Positions 41,154 through 52,746 of a stretch of 57,731 nucleotides of DNA are shown piece after piece. The stretch spans positions 1 through 57,731 of the forward strand of contig KV919169.1 of assembly GCA_002049455.2 (NCBI GenBank). The letters are read 5' to 3'. The notes under the pieces were generated by a model, which saw only the letters and a list, made by a program, of their open reading frames with translations, had not been told where the DNA came from and ran no database searches. Source of the stretch: Porphyra umbilicalis. Its lineage: Eukaryota; Rhodophyta; Bangiophyceae; Bangiales; Bangiaceae. Position 1 is the first letter of the stretch, and each line of letters begins with the position of its first letter. The translations under genes were made by a program, and so were the position numbers.

Positions 41154-42085
41154 GGCAGCGGGGGCGATGTCGTACGGCTGCAGCGGCAACGGCGGCGGCC
41201 TGTGGTGGTGGTGCGACGCTCCACGCCACGCTCGAGCGGGGCGGCGTCGCACGGCTGCAGCGGCAACGGCTGCGGCCTGTGGCGGTGGCGCGACGCTGCA
41301 CGCCACGCTCGAGCGGGGCGGCGTCGCACGGCTGCAGCGGCAACGGCTGCGGCCTGTGGCGGTGGCGCGACGCTGCACGCCACGCTCGAGCGGGGCGGCG
41401 TCGTACGGCTGCAGCGGCAACGGCGGCGGCCTGTGGCGGTGGCGCGACGCTGCACGCCACGCTCGAGCGGGGCGGCGTCGCACGGCTGCAGCGGCAACGG
41501 CTGCGGCCTGTGGCGGTGGCGCGACGCTGCACGCCACGCTCGAGCGGGGCGGCGTCGTACGGCTGCAGCGGCAACGGCGGTGGCCTGTGGCGGTGGCGCG
41601 ACGCTCCACGCCACGCTCGAGCGGGGCGGCGTCGTACGGCTGCAGCGGCAACGGCGGCGGCCTGTGGTGGTGGCGCGACGCTGCACGCCACGCTCGAGCG
41701 GGGCGGCGTCGTACGGCTGCAGCGGCAACGGCGGCGGCCTGTGGCGGTGGCGCGACGCTGCACGCCACGCTCGAGCGGGGCGGCGTCGCACGGCTGCAGC
41801 GGCAACGGCTGCGGCCTGTGGCGGTGGCGCGACGCTGCACGCCACGCTCGAGCGGGGCGGCGTCGTACGGCTGCAGCGGCAACGGCGGTGGCCTGTGGCG
41901 GTGGCGCGACGCTGCACGCCACGCTCGAGCGGGGCGGCGTCGTACGGCTGCAGCGGCAACGGCGGCGGCCTGAGGCGGTGGCGCGACGCTGCACGCCACG
42001 CTCGAGCGGGGCGGCGTCGCACGGCTGCCGCGGCAACGGCGGCGGCCTGTGGCGGTGGCGCGAGGCTCCACGCCACCCTCGAGTG
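41154..42085. repeat. 77-bp tandem array, ~12 copies
   Basis: CTCGAGCGGGGCGGCGTCG recurs every 77 bp (41231, 41308, ... 42078). Each unit also has CTGCAG and TGTGGCGGTGGCGCGACGC. 77 is not a multiple of three, yet all frames on both strands remain open because the unit has no stop in any phase. Copies differ mainly by CAC/TAC and GCTGC/GCGGC alternatives. Confidence 0.95.
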
Positions 42086-42308
42086 GAGCGCGCTGACCGA
42101 GGGCACCTGGCTGTGGTCGGCCGACGCGCTTGTCGCGTCCGAAAAGCTGGAGCGGCTGCGGTTGGTCGACGGCGGCGGCGCGCCGGGCAACCGCGGCATG
42201 GGGGACGCGCGGGCCCGCGAGGGCGTCCTCGCCGCTGCCGTTCCGTCGGCCGCTGCAGTCGTCGGAGCCCTGGTGGGCGGGCGCGGTGGGCGCCACGCTG
42301 GCGCTTGA
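42086..42308 (+). CDS. Possible coding exon downstream of the 77-bp array
   Basis: Immediately after the last repeat a plus frame reads WSALTEGTWLWSADALVASE, KLERLRLVDGGG... and ends at a TGA near 42306-42308. The residue mix is protein-like for ~70 codons. It joins the array frame, so either the array is coding or this is an exon beside it. No family recognised. Confidence 0.3.
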
Positions 42309-42885
42309 CGGGGTCCGACGGCGACGGGGAGTTGTCATTCGTCGGCCAGGAGGCAGACGGCGCAGCCCACGAGCGGGGGTGGCCACCGCATGCACCCGTG
42401 GGCGCCTGTCCCCACGCCAAGGAGGGTGGCGAGCGTGCGCGGGATCCTGCCCCTTCCCGGTCCACCCCCTCCAGCGGCGGGGAGGGATGGGCAGGCAGCT
42501 GTCGGTTGCCGCCGTAGTCGGTGCGAATGCCGAGGGGTATTGGAAGCTCATGCACGACTGGTGACGTTCTGGTGGTGGCACGACGGGTGAAGTTCCGGTG
42601 GTGAGGTGCCACTATTCGTAGGCGTCGTCCCTCTCGGCGCGGGGCGAACCTTGGCGCGACCCGCCTGTGTGCACGCATATTTTTACCACAAATGCACGCA
42701 CCTCGCGACGCATGCCACCCCGCCCGCCACACGCTCGCCCCGCTCGTTGTCACCTAAGTGCTCCCTGCCCACGTCAATCTTAGCCGTCGGTGTGTGGCCG
42801 ACGTCCGAGGGCGCCCTCTCTCGTCGCACCCTGCCAGCAACGACAACAGCGTGAAGGTTCTATTGCCACGGGCAAAACTGTTGCA
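42309..42885. other. Intergenic
   Basis: Includes a 3' region of the convergent F-box gene. No other feature seen. Confidence 0.4.
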
Positions 42886-44160
42886 TCAGGATAAGAATGG
42901 TGCTCCGCAGCGCCCGCGCACTGGCATGGGACCACGGCGGCGCCCTAGCGAGGTGCACACACGGGCCACACCCAGGCAAGCCATGTGAGCAGCCACTTCC
43001 GCCACAATCACATCACGAGTATCCCCGACGGCAAAAACATAGACCGCAAAGCGGACGACGTGCCGCTCCACCTGCGACCAGTGCATGCAGGCCCGACGTT
43101 CCACCATCTTGGGCCAAAACATGGCCGCCTGGTCGTAAATGGCCACAAGGAAGCAGACTGGGGCGGCGACGTGCGCCTCGTCGACTGTCGGAGCGCCGTC
43201 GAGGAACTGCAAGATTGGCGAGTTCTCTACGCCCATGGCAACGCTCATCCACTCGATGAGGTACGGGCGGCGCCCCGACGGTCCCGCAGGAGTTGCCACG
43301 TTATCACTGCCTGTGTAGCTGTGCAGTAGTCGTCGCACGACGAGCACCCGCCACGCCCGACGGCGGAGGCCGGCCAGCACTGCTCTCATAGACGCGCATT
43401 GCGCCACGCCAGCACTCGAAAAGACGTTACCGACATCGACAAACGCGACTCGAAGGGCCGCCCGGAGGTTGAAGAGGACGTCGGGCGTGTCCCCCCCCGA
43501 GTCGTTGACGCCGTGGACGTCAGCACCGTCGACCCAGCCGGTGTCGAGGCGGATGCCCCACACATGTCGCGCCTCCCACGCCGACACGCCATCGTCATTG
43601 CGCATACGGACGCATACAAGGAGGTTTGCCAGCTGCTGTGGAGAAAATTGTGAAAGGCTGTCGGCCCAGCCGAGGGCGTCGTAGGGCGCCGGGGCGGCCA
43701 GGTCGAGCGCCTTGTACGACTTGCTTAAGCTGGCGACAACGCGGAGGCAGAGCAGAACGAGCCGTCCCTGTGAGGCCATAGTAGCCTGTGGGACGAGAGG
43801 CTCTCCGAGCAACAGGCCATCCCTCTGAATCCCACTACCGGGGCCCAACCTCGTGCGCCCGAACTTGTTGCACTCGGTCGGCGTCGCCGCGCTGGACAAC
43901 ACCGCCGCCGCCGCAGTGGCGCACAGGCCGTCGACGGTGCAGGCCGTTCGCCAGCTTGTAGACACGTCTGCAAGCGCGAGGCGGTCAGACGCGCAAAGAC
44001 GGTTGAACACGAGCTGCAGGACGTCGTTGGGAAGGTCAGGGAGGGAAGCAATGCGAGTCGTTGCCGCCGTCGTGCAAGTATCAGCCTGAGGCTGCCCACC
44101 TCGGTTCCGCCGACCAGCGGAAGGCAGTCGGCGCGCACGGCGCACGCCAAAAGGCGCCAT
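42886..44160 (-). CDS. F-box protein
   Basis: The frame is open above 44160 only to a GTG, so ATG 44160 (MAPFGVRRARR) is taken; TGA at 42886; 424 residues. An F-box lies near residues 40-80 (IASLPDLPNDVLQLVFNRLC, then ASDRLALADVSTSWRTAC). The F-box binds SKP1 and recruits targets to SCF ubiquitin ligases. The remaining ~330 residues have ordinary composition with hydrophobic and aromatic residues (e.g. AYDALGWADSLSQFSPQQLA, GIRLDTGWVDGADVHGVND) but no WD40, LRR or Kelch pattern that I can see. An upstream exon is possible, since another minus frame has an ATG at about 44281 (MPTTLSAT). No homopolymer breaks. Confidence 0.8.
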   Translation of the reverse strand: MAPFGVRRARRLPSAGRRNRGGQPQADTCTTAATTRIASLPDLPNDVLQLVFNRLCASDRLALADVSTSWRTACTVDGLCATAAAAVLSSAATPTECNKFGRTRLGPGSGIQRDGLLLGEPLVPQATMASQGRLVLLCLRVVASLSKSYKALDLAAPAPYDALGWADSLSQFSPQQLANLLVCVRMRNDDGVSAWEARHVWGIRLDTGWVDGADVHGVNDSGGDTPDVLFNLRAALRVAFVDVGNVFSSAGVAQCASMRAVLAGLRRRAWRVLVVRRLLHSYTGSDNVATPAGPSGRRPYLIEWMSVAMGVENSPILQFLDGAPTVDEAHVAAPVCFLVAIYDQAAMFWPKMVERRACMHWSQVERHVVRFAVYVFAVGDTRDVIVAEVAAHMACLGVARVCTSLGRRRGPMPVRGRCGAPFLS

Positions 44161-45207
44161 GCGCCCAGGCACGCGGCCGAGGCGTCCCCAACAGCGTTGG
44201 CAGGGGTGTGGGTGCCGGCCGTGGGGGGGGGGGAGGCAGGTCGGCTCACCATTTCCCACGGGCGGGGAAGAAGAGTCGCTGACAGGGTAGTTGGCATGGA
44301 AGGCAAGCGCACCGCAGCGGTGAGTGGGGTGGTGGGGGAGGGGATGAGGGAGTGAATGTCCATTCAAGTGGCCAAGCACAGCCCAGATGACCGAGAATGC
44401 GGGACGTCCGAGGGCGCCGGGGCTCCGGCGAGGAATAGACCCTCCTCACATGCCGTCGGATGCACAGATCAAGATGGGAAGCCGTGCCAATTCAATGTCT
44501 CATTCTTCTCTCAATTACACGCCATGTTGCACTTTCTGTTCCGCTATTGGTCAGCTGGGGGCAACTGCCTTCGACATACGCGTAGCAGTCGGAAATTGCG
44601 GGCAAGTATCCAATACAGCAAGCACAGCACGTCATCCCATTAACGGTGCACGGGAGCCGGCGGGGCAGTCTGGCTGCTTGCTCACTGGCGGTAGGCGGTC
44701 ATCACTGGCCCGTACGAGGGCGCTCGAGGGAGAAAACAAGCATAGCGGCCATCTGGCCGTGCTTGTCGCCCCTCCGACCACGACACGCTGCTGCGCCGTC
44801 GCCATTCTCCTGCCCAGGGAACGCACGACAAGACTTCATGTTGGGCAGGACGGGGAGCAATGGTTCCTCTCGGAGACCCCACTGCAGGCATGTCGGATGC
44901 ACGGTCGCAGATTGGACTGGTTAACCAGAAAAATTCGGTAAGGCTCATTCAATTGACCATCTGCTCCTTCGTCATTGGTCCACGGGAGACGGCAGTAAAT
45001 GAAATTGCAGTTATCCTCACATGACTGTACCGTCAAGGCACCCCCGGTCATCCGAGTCTGCGCCGGCCTCAGCAAATCTGCGTGCCCACGGACCGCGGTC
45101 ACAGGCGGCAGCCTGGGCTGGTGCCTTAGCACTGGCACCTTCTCGTCGCTGGTCGGCACCTGCCACCGACCTCGGCGCGCCCCCGTGCAACACCGAGTTC
45201 GTTGCGC
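44161..45207. other. Intergenic
   Basis: Mixed composition, AT-richer near 44450-44640 and 44930-45020. Short ORFs only and no signature. Confidence 0.4.
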
Positions 45208-46262
45208 ATGGCCCTGGCCCTCTTTCGGCGTGCCAGCCCCGTTGTTGTGTCCCCTGTTGCCGTCCCCTCTCCCCTCCTTTTTCGCCCCTCCTCCATTGGC
45301 ACCATGGCGGCCGCCCCCCCCCCCCAGCCCCCCCCGGTGCCCCCCCCCCGTTCGTCTCGGGAACCTCGAACTTGCGCGAGTGCACTGTCTGCAGGATGAC
45401 ACTGACGGGGATATTGAGCTGGGAGCAGCACGTGACCGGCAAACGCCATCTGCGTACGCTTGCTGCTGCCGCCAACACGGCGCCGGCGGAGAGTCCTGCG
45501 GTGCGTTGGTCGTGCCCGTCGTGCGGCATCCATATCGACGCGCCGTCGAGTCTGCTGATGCACGTGGCGGGCGAGCGCCACCGCCGCGCCATTGACCTGC
45601 TCCGCCATGGCGGTCGCCTCGATGACGTCGCCCGCCTCGTCCCTCGTCTGCGTGCCGCCATGGCCGCGGTGCACCGCGCAGGAGACGACGACGCCCAGTT
45701 CGGGCGCCTGCTCCGGCAAGCGCGGATCGACGCGGATGAGGACGTTTCAAGCGACGACGACACCTCGGACAACGATTCGAGGGACCATGCTGACAAGAAC
45801 AACGACGTCGCGGAGGAAGATGGTGCACGGGCGGCAGCTGTTTCTTCCCCCACCGTTGCCAGTGGCGCTGCCTCGAGTGCGCCTGATGCCGGTCGACGCG
45901 CCGGTCGCAAGCGCCGTCGGGACAACGGTGGCGGTCCGGCGACCTCGCGGCCTGGCCCGAGCGGCACGGATGCGGCGGTGGCGCGCGGTGACGGGGAGGT
46001 TGGTTGTCTGGGGGGGGGAAGCGGCTTGCGCCAAGACGGTGGTGCTAGCCGTGACGGCAGCGTGGCGACGAGCCGCAACGGCGGCGCTGTGTCGCCAGGG
46101 ATGAGCGGTTCACCTGCCCGGAAAACGGTGGTCGTGCCGGCGGGGGCGGTCCTTTACATGGCCTGTCCCCGGTGCGAGTGTTTGTACAAGACGGCGTGGG
46201 ACTTTGAGGACCACGCGTGCCTCCCGCCGTCGCGCAAGGGGAAGTCGCCGGCCGGCCGCTAG
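45208..46262 (+). CDS. U1/JAZ-type C2H2 zinc-finger protein
   Basis: Two zinc fingers have the spacing C-x2-C-x12-H-x5-H used by U1C/matrin/JAZ-type RNA- or dsRNA-binding fingers: CTVC...QHVTGKRH and CPSC...MHVAGERH. They are followed by an acidic stretch (DEDVSSDDDTSDNDSRDHAD), a nuclear-signal-like RRAGRKRRRD, and a third incomplete finger near the C-terminus (CPRCECLYKTAWDFEDHACL). TAG at 46260. The start is unclear: ATG 45208 or 45304 (MAAAPPP) lies in another frame and joins the finger frame across C-runs at 45317-45350. Codon and residue use are convincing throughout. A nuclear RNA-binding or splicing-related role is inferred. Confidence 0.75.
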
Positions 46263-47085
46263 TAGGTGCCGCCCGCCCCGCTTTTTTCGTGCACGGTGCC
46301 CGTTTTACAGTGTGTGGTCTTGAGTGGTGGAGGTGTGTGACTTGCTGAGGAGCCCGGTTGCCATTCATTTCGTTGCAGGCGTGTGTCTTGCTTTGTATTC
46401 TCGGCGCTGTGACCTCATATACGGGCTGAACGTCGGATTTTCCACCCGCACTCCGTTTACAACAGTGCGCCCTATCATCTCCTCGCGCCATGCCCTACAG
46501 TCATAAAGCGTGAACGCTTCCACATGACGACGACGGCGCGGGCCACGACCGGGCCCCCGGGCTGTGAAGGACGCCAGCGACGACCGTGATGCGCACCATA
46601 TCAGCGACGACTGCGTCGCCCCGCGCCCCGTTTCAAACCGCCAGTGACATGTGGGCGGCCGTACCACCGACGAAGAGCGCAACACGTCGGTCCCCTTGTC
46701 CCCCACGGCACCCGCCGCAAAGGTAATGACGATGACGGGCGCGACGCACTTGGTGCGCACGGCACCAGAGCTGACCAAGTCCACCCCCGCTCCGTCGGCA
46801 ACCACGAGCAACACGTGCGCGGCAAAAACACGCCCAACGTGAAAGCCGCCGCCTCCATCGACGAGCCAACCGACACGACCGTCGCCTTGTGACCCTTTGC
46901 CACCGTGTTGGGGGCGTCGGAAGCGACAACCGCATCTCCCTTCGCGACGCTCGAAACACCGGCGACGGCCGCGTCGGCCTCGGTATTGCGTCATCAGCGA
47001 GATTATCTACAAGAAGGGGAAAAAAAAAGAGGGAAACGTCGTCAGCCGTAGCGACGGTGAGAGGCGCAACATGACAGTCGCCTTG
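46263..47085. other. Intergenic passing into diverged array units
   Basis: From about 46630 diverged versions of the 164-bp unit can be recognised by words such as GACGAAGAGCGCAACACGTCGG. Nothing else is seen. Confidence 0.4.
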
Positions 47086-48080
47086 ACCTACGCCGCCGCG
47101 GTCGCCGGGACCGTGGCGACAACTGCGCCGCCCTTTTCTGCGCGCATGACAACGGCGGCGACCACGTCGGTGTCGTTCACGATGCCAACAACGACGGCAA
47201 CGTCGTCAACGACGGCACCGACGGGTTTGCAAGCTGTCGGTCGCAGTCCTTGTCGCCGCCGCGGTCACACGAATGGCGGCGACAACAGCGCCGCCCTCCA
47301 ACGCCCACACGATGACGACGGCGACGGCGTCGGCGTCGGTGACATTGTCAACCACGAGGGGAACGCCGTCGACGTCGGCGCCGACGAGGAGCGCCAGCCG
47401 TTGGTCACATTCGGCGTCGCCGCCGCGGTCACACGAATGGCGGCGACAACAGCGCCGCCCTCCAACGCGCACGCGATGACGACGGCGACGGCGTCGGCGT
47501 CGGTGACATTGTCAAGCACGAGGGGAACGCCGTCGACGTCGGCGCCGTCGAGGAGCGCCAGCCGTTGGTCACATTCGGCGTCGCCGCCGCGGTCACCCGG
47601 ATGGCGGCGACAACAGCGCCGCCCTCCAACGCCCACACGATGACGACGGCGACGGCGTCGGCGTCGGTGACATTGTCAACCACGAGGGGAACGCCGTCGA
47701 CGTCGGCGCCGACGAGGAGCGCCAGCCGTTGGTCACATTCGGCGTCGCCGCCGCGGTCACCCGGATGGCGGCGACAACAGCGCCGCCCTCCAACGCGCAC
47801 GCGATGACGACGGCGACGGCGTCGGCGTCGGTGACATTGTCAACCACGAGGGGAACGCCGTCGACGTCGGCGCCGACGAGGAGCGCCAGCCGTTGGTCAC
47901 ATTCGGCGTCGCCGCCGCGGTCACCCGGATGGCGGCGACAACAGCGCCGCCCTCCAACGCCCACACGATGACGACGGCGACGGCGTCGGCGTCGGTGACA
48001 TTGTCAACCACGAGGGGAACGCCGTCGACGTCGGCGCCGACGAGGAGCGCCAGCCGTTGGTCACATTCCACGTCGTCGCC
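47086..48080. repeat. 164-bp tandem array, about 6 units
   Basis: Units near 47273, 47437, 47601, 47765 and 47929 are almost identical and spaced 164 bp, with a more diverged unit upstream. One frame of a unit reads NGGDNSAALQRPHDDDGDGV, then a GDIVNHEGNAVDVGADEER segment and PLVTFGVAAAVTR. Since 164 is one less than a multiple of three, this reading cannot continue from unit to unit, so the array as it stands is not a simple coding repeat. Confidence 0.92.
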
Positions 48081-49084
48081 GTGGTCAGCGCCAACAGCGT
48101 TGCCATTTACGACAGAGGGCTCGTCCAACGCAAGGGAGAGGCGGCGGGGATTCCACTTGGACCGCCGGATTCGTGGCAGCCACTCGGGCGGCGGACGCAG
48201 GAACACACGCGAAGACTTCGGTCACGACGAACGCACGTCCTTCGACGCCACGCACATCTCCATGTGGAAGCCAGCACGGAATTGCTGAATCATGATCAGA
48301 ACTACTGGACAAATTGTTTTCTGGCGATGATCGACTGCAGTCATATTTGTGGTCAACTTTTTACCAAATCGTTCAGCGCTTGATTTGGTCGATCTCACAT
48401 GGCCAAAAGGGCAGGCAAAGAGTCCGCGCTGCCAAAAGCAGCTCTCTGCAGCTCGGACGGGTCGAAAAGAAGCCCAGAAAAGCCAGCCTCCCCGCATTCT
48501 TCGACACGTTTGCATTGCCCACGTCATGGAGACGAGATGGAGCCAGCCTCCCCGCATTCTCCGCCACGTTCGCATTGCCCACGTCATGGAGACGAACGGC
48601 ATCCCGCACGCTCTTAGAAGGGCACTGCGTACCACACTCAGAAGTTGAGTCTGGTATCCGCTTGTGCCCGCGACTGTCTGTTGATCTTCCTTTTACAGTG
48701 TGCATGTCACTACTGTCGCGGTTTTATGTCCGGCTGGCTGGCCGTTGTGCGCCCTGCGCTGCCTGCATTGCGCGCGCCACACTCATGCTGTGCCAAGTCG
48801 GGCCATTCCATGACTGCGCGACACGGCCCAATTGCAAGACTCGAGGACTTCCGCGTTCCTATCGGTCGCGCGATGCCAAAGGATGCCTGAATCAGCTCGT
48901 GAGGAGGAGCGATCGTCGAAACCGCTTTCTGAGATCAGCGTACCCCAGCTCTGTGCCAAATTTTTCTCGACAAACGACGGTCTGCGAGATTGCATTCCGG
49001 ACGAAGAGGGACAAACGAGGGGCGGAGAACGGAGATCGGAGGGCGGGAGAAGATGATTGGCTAGTGGAAATATCATGCGTCACC
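48081..49084. other. Intergenic with a 60-bp duplication
   Basis: 48481-48540 is repeated at 48541-48600 with few changes (core GCATTGCCCACGTCATGGAG). The rest has short ORFs only. Confidence 0.5.
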
Positions 49085-50395
49085 GCGACAGCGCCCCTCC
49101 CCGCCGATCCTGTCGCCGCCGTCACCGCCCCCGCCGTCACCTCCCCCGCCGTCACCGTCCCCGCCGTCACCATCCCCGCTGGTCTCGTCCCTGCCGCGCC
49201 CATCGCCGATCCCGTCACCACCGTGACCGTCGTCGCCGTGCCTGTCCCCGCCGTCACCGCCCTCGCCGTCACCGCCCCCGCCATCACCGCCCCCGCCGTC
49301 ACCGTCCCCGCAGGTGCCCGTCCCCGCCGTGCCCGTCGCTGATCCTGTCACCACCGTGCCCGTCGTCGCCGTGCCTGTCCCCGCCGTCACCGCCGCTGCC
49401 GTCGCCGCCCCCGCTGGTCTCGTCCCTGCCGCGCCCACCGCCGATCCCGTCACCGCCGTGCCCGTCACCGCCGTGCCCGTCGTCGCCGTCACCGCCCTCA
49501 CCGTCACCGCCCTCGCCGTCACCGCCCCCGCCGTCACCGCCCTCGCCGTCGCCGCCCCCGCCGTCGCCGCCCCCGCTGGTCTCATGCCTGCCGCGCCCAC
49601 CGCCGATCCTGTCATAGCCGTGCCCGTCACGGCCGTGCCCGTCGTCGCCGTCACCGCCCTCACCGTCACCGCCCTCGCCGTCACCGCCCCCGCCGTCGCC
49701 GCCCCCGCCGTCGCCGCCCCCGCTGGTCTCGTCCCTGCCGCGCCCACCGCCGATCCTGTCACCGCCGTGCCCGTCACCGCCGTGCCCGTCGTCGCCGTCG
49801 CCGCCCTCACCGTCACCGCCCTCGCCGTCACCGCCCCCGCCGTCACCGCCCTCGCCGTCGCCGCCCCCGCCGTCGCCGCCCCCGCTGGTCTCATGCCTGC
49901 CGCGCCCACCGCCGATCCTGTCACAGCCGTGCCCGTCACCGCCGTGCCCGTCGTCGCCGTCACCGCCCTCACCGTCACCGCCCTCGCCGTCACCGCCCCC
50001 GCCGTCGCCGCCCCCGCCGTCGCTGCCCCCGCTGGTCTCGTCCCTGCCGCGCCCACCGCCGATCCTGTCACCGCCGTGCCCGTCACCGCCGTGCCCGTCG
50101 TCGCCGTCGCCGCCCTCACCGTCACCACCCTCACCGTCACCCCCCTCGCCGTCACCGCCCCCGCCGTCACCGCCCCCGCCGTCACCGCCCCCGCCGTCGC
50201 CGCCCCCGCTGGTCTCGTGCCTGCCGCGCCCACCGCCGATCCCGTCACCGCCGTGCCCGTCGTCGCCGTGCCTGTCCCCGCCGTCACCGGCCCCGCAGTC
50301 ACTGCCCCCGTCGTCACCGCCCCCGCCGTCACTGTCCCCGCTGGTCTCGTCCCCGCCGCGCCCGTCGTCGCCGGTGCCTTTGGGGCGAGGCAGAC
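49085..50395. repeat. CCGTCACCGCC-type array with ~150-bp higher-order units
   Basis: Short GCCGTCACCGCC/GCCGTCGCCGCC words are organised in larger units, each opened by CTGGTCTCGTCCCTGCCGCG (near 49179, 49412, 49724, 50032, 50342; variant CTGGTCTCATGCCTGCC near 49575 and 49884). The plus strand reads Val/Ala/Thr/Pro repeats ([20 protein letters not shown]), the minus strand [11 protein letters not shown]. The plus frame runs on into the zinc-finger ORF that follows. Confidence 0.9.
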
Positions 50396-50909
50396 CGCGG
50401 GATCAACCGCCACCGATCAACGTCGGGCAACGAGCGACCGTAGAAGCGACGCACGTGCTGCCAGCTGCGCCTTGCAGGAGACCGAAGAGAGCTCTTGGGA
50501 ATACTGTGTGTGTGTCTCGTTGTTTTGTAGTATGACGTGTCGCTTCAAACAATGTGAGTGTGTCTCTTGTTGTCAATACCAGTGTAAAAAGAACATCCTC
50601 GACGACCACTTGAGCGTCACCAGGCACTTCAGGAGACGTGCTGCCGTGTACGCGACCACGGCAGTCTCCAAACCATGCGCAGGCACGTCGCACAGTGCTG
50701 CGTCCGCGCCGAGCGCGAGCGCCGGGAGCACCCGGCCCGAGTCCGGCCGCCACCAGCAACCACCGCCGCCAACGGGTGCCCCCCGGGAGCCAGCCGCCGA
50801 CTACCGCGCGCGCCGGCCGGCCGAGGCACCGCACCGCTCTGCCGTTGCCGCCTCCACTGCCACCGGGACACTGCCGGACGCAACAGTGGGTGGGCGCGGG
50901 GGACGATGA
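50396..50909 (+). CDS. Possible U1-type zinc-finger protein, C-terminal part
   Basis: In the frame continuing out of the Val/Ala/Pro array, CVSC...DHLSVTRH has exactly the C-x2-C-x12-H-x5-H spacing of the fingers in the gene at 45208. A basic run ([10 protein letters not shown]) and a low-complexity tail follow, with TGA at 50907. The CAATACCAG just before TGTAAAAAGAAC could instead be a splice acceptor, which would remove part of the finger. Whether the array is translated as its N-terminus is unknown. Confidence 0.35.
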
Positions 50910-52746
50910 CGGCCAGCGAAGCAGACAGTGGAGAAGGTGGTGGGCGCTGTGTTCGCTGCACGGACGCCGACGGCGGCGCACCGGTGAATGCCGCGAAGGA
51001 CCTTGCCTTCGCGAGGGACCTTGCCTTCGCCATACACGTATCTCTTTGTTCGGGTGGACGGGGAGAGAAGCAGTCGCGGCCGGGCGGCAGGAAATACACG
51101 ACAGGAGACATAATGATTTTGTTTGCAACGACACAAGAGGCACAGAGAGGCATTAAAGCCGAGCGGGCGAGGGCACGGCATCTAACCCACATGTCGGAAA
51201 CATCAAAGCGGGCGTCGGGCCGATCATTGCAATTGGAACTTCGGGGACGGCATGCCTCGGATATTGACATTGCCGCCGTCTTCGTCCGCGTCGCTCTCAT
51301 CGGCCTCTCTCATCATAATGCCCACGGACCTGTTGCTGGAAGCCGCACCACCTGCTGTCTGGCACGCCGCTCACGCCAGCTCCCAGCACACATACGCCAT
51401 CAGCCAGGGCCGCCGTGCCCGCAGGACGGTGCGTCGCTGCAGCCGTCGGCGCCACCATTTCCCACGATACACGGGCGCGCAAAAGACACCTCCTCTGTTG
51501 CTGCCACGTCCTGAAGAGCAAAACCACGTTAGAAACGAGCAAAAGCAATGCGACAGGCACATCATATGATTCTCGAGCACGTACGATGCTGGCCAGGAGG
51601 GAGCGCTCCATGTGCTGTCAAAAATGAAGCTGCAACACTCACATTGACGGAGACGCTTGCGCTTCGAATGCGAAATGAGAGGGGCGGCCAATAGATCAAA
51701 AACAAACTTACCAGAGTGAGGCCAGAGAACGAGCGTGGCAGTGCATCGCGCTGTCCCGGGAGAGCCTGTTGCAACCGCAACGGGGTTGCCGATGACGACG
51801 ACGGCATGCGCGATCGATGGTCAACGACGACCGTGACGCTCCGCTTCCACACCAAAACCTCCCCGAACAAACCGTCTGAAGCGCCACCCCTCTCCAGCTT
51901 CCTCAAAAGGGACCCTGCAGGGCCGGCCCTCCAGGACCAAGAGAGTTTCGCGAGATCCCTCTGTCCGGCAGAAAAACGTGGTCCACTTTATCAAATTTTC
52001 TCCCTGATGCGTCGATTGGGCAGGGTGCTCGATCGGAAACGACGATCTTTGCGCTTTCGCAGAATCTCATATCAATCCAGGGCCACAGATTCGCAGACCC
52101 AAGCCTTGGGACGTTCTCGAGTCGCCGTAAGTGCGTAATCTCACTACAGCATACCCACAAAGGATGCACTTGTTCGTCTGGGTGGTGCACGGTCGATGCT
52201 GCTCATTCAAAAGCTGCTCAGCTGCGCTGGTAGGCACAGTGTGGCTCAGCGCGCCGTCCGATGCAGGGTGCAACTGCATTTCAGCTACGCGCTCGGTCAG
52301 CGAGGGGACACATGCCTGACCTCGCGCGCTGCCGACTGCAGTGCGCCACGCGTGCACATATGTCAAACAGCCAGAATACGCCCGTCATCGGCATTCCGGG
52401 CAGCGGCATGGCCATGTGCGCCGACTATCAATAAAACAAGTGCACGCCAGGCGCGTGCCGTTGGGAACCATGCCAGTGGTTCTCGGACGTGGCGCCCGGC
52501 CGCTGGCTGCGAGGCCGGGGTGGCTGCGTCGACGGGTGCGCAGCGGCTGAGGCCCACGCGGAGCGCCTTAGAGGGGCCGGGCCACCAGCTGGGAGGGGCA
52601 CCACCTGTGTACGGCGCTCGTAGGAGCCAGAGCAAAACCCGTTGCTGTCACTGTCTGAGGGGACAGGCTGTTCGGCAATGTCGTCAGCCAGCGTTAAACA
52701 TGGTGGTCGAGTGCTTGACGATTGCCGAAACAGACAGGATCAAAAT
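50910..52746. other. Intergenic, no assigned gene
   Basis: Moderate GC. Short ORFs only. Near 52668-52732, CTGTTCGGCAAT faces ATTGCCGAAACAG, an imperfect inverted repeat just downstream of the transposase. Confidence 0.45.

Noticed and set aside
40572..42753. Minus ORFs of 390-670 codons across the 77-bp array
   Set aside because: Repeat-generated; the unit lacks stops in every phase.
47206..48206. Series of ~80-150 codon ORFs on both strands across the 164-bp array
   Set aside because: They recur every 164 bp and shift phase, so they are not separate genes.
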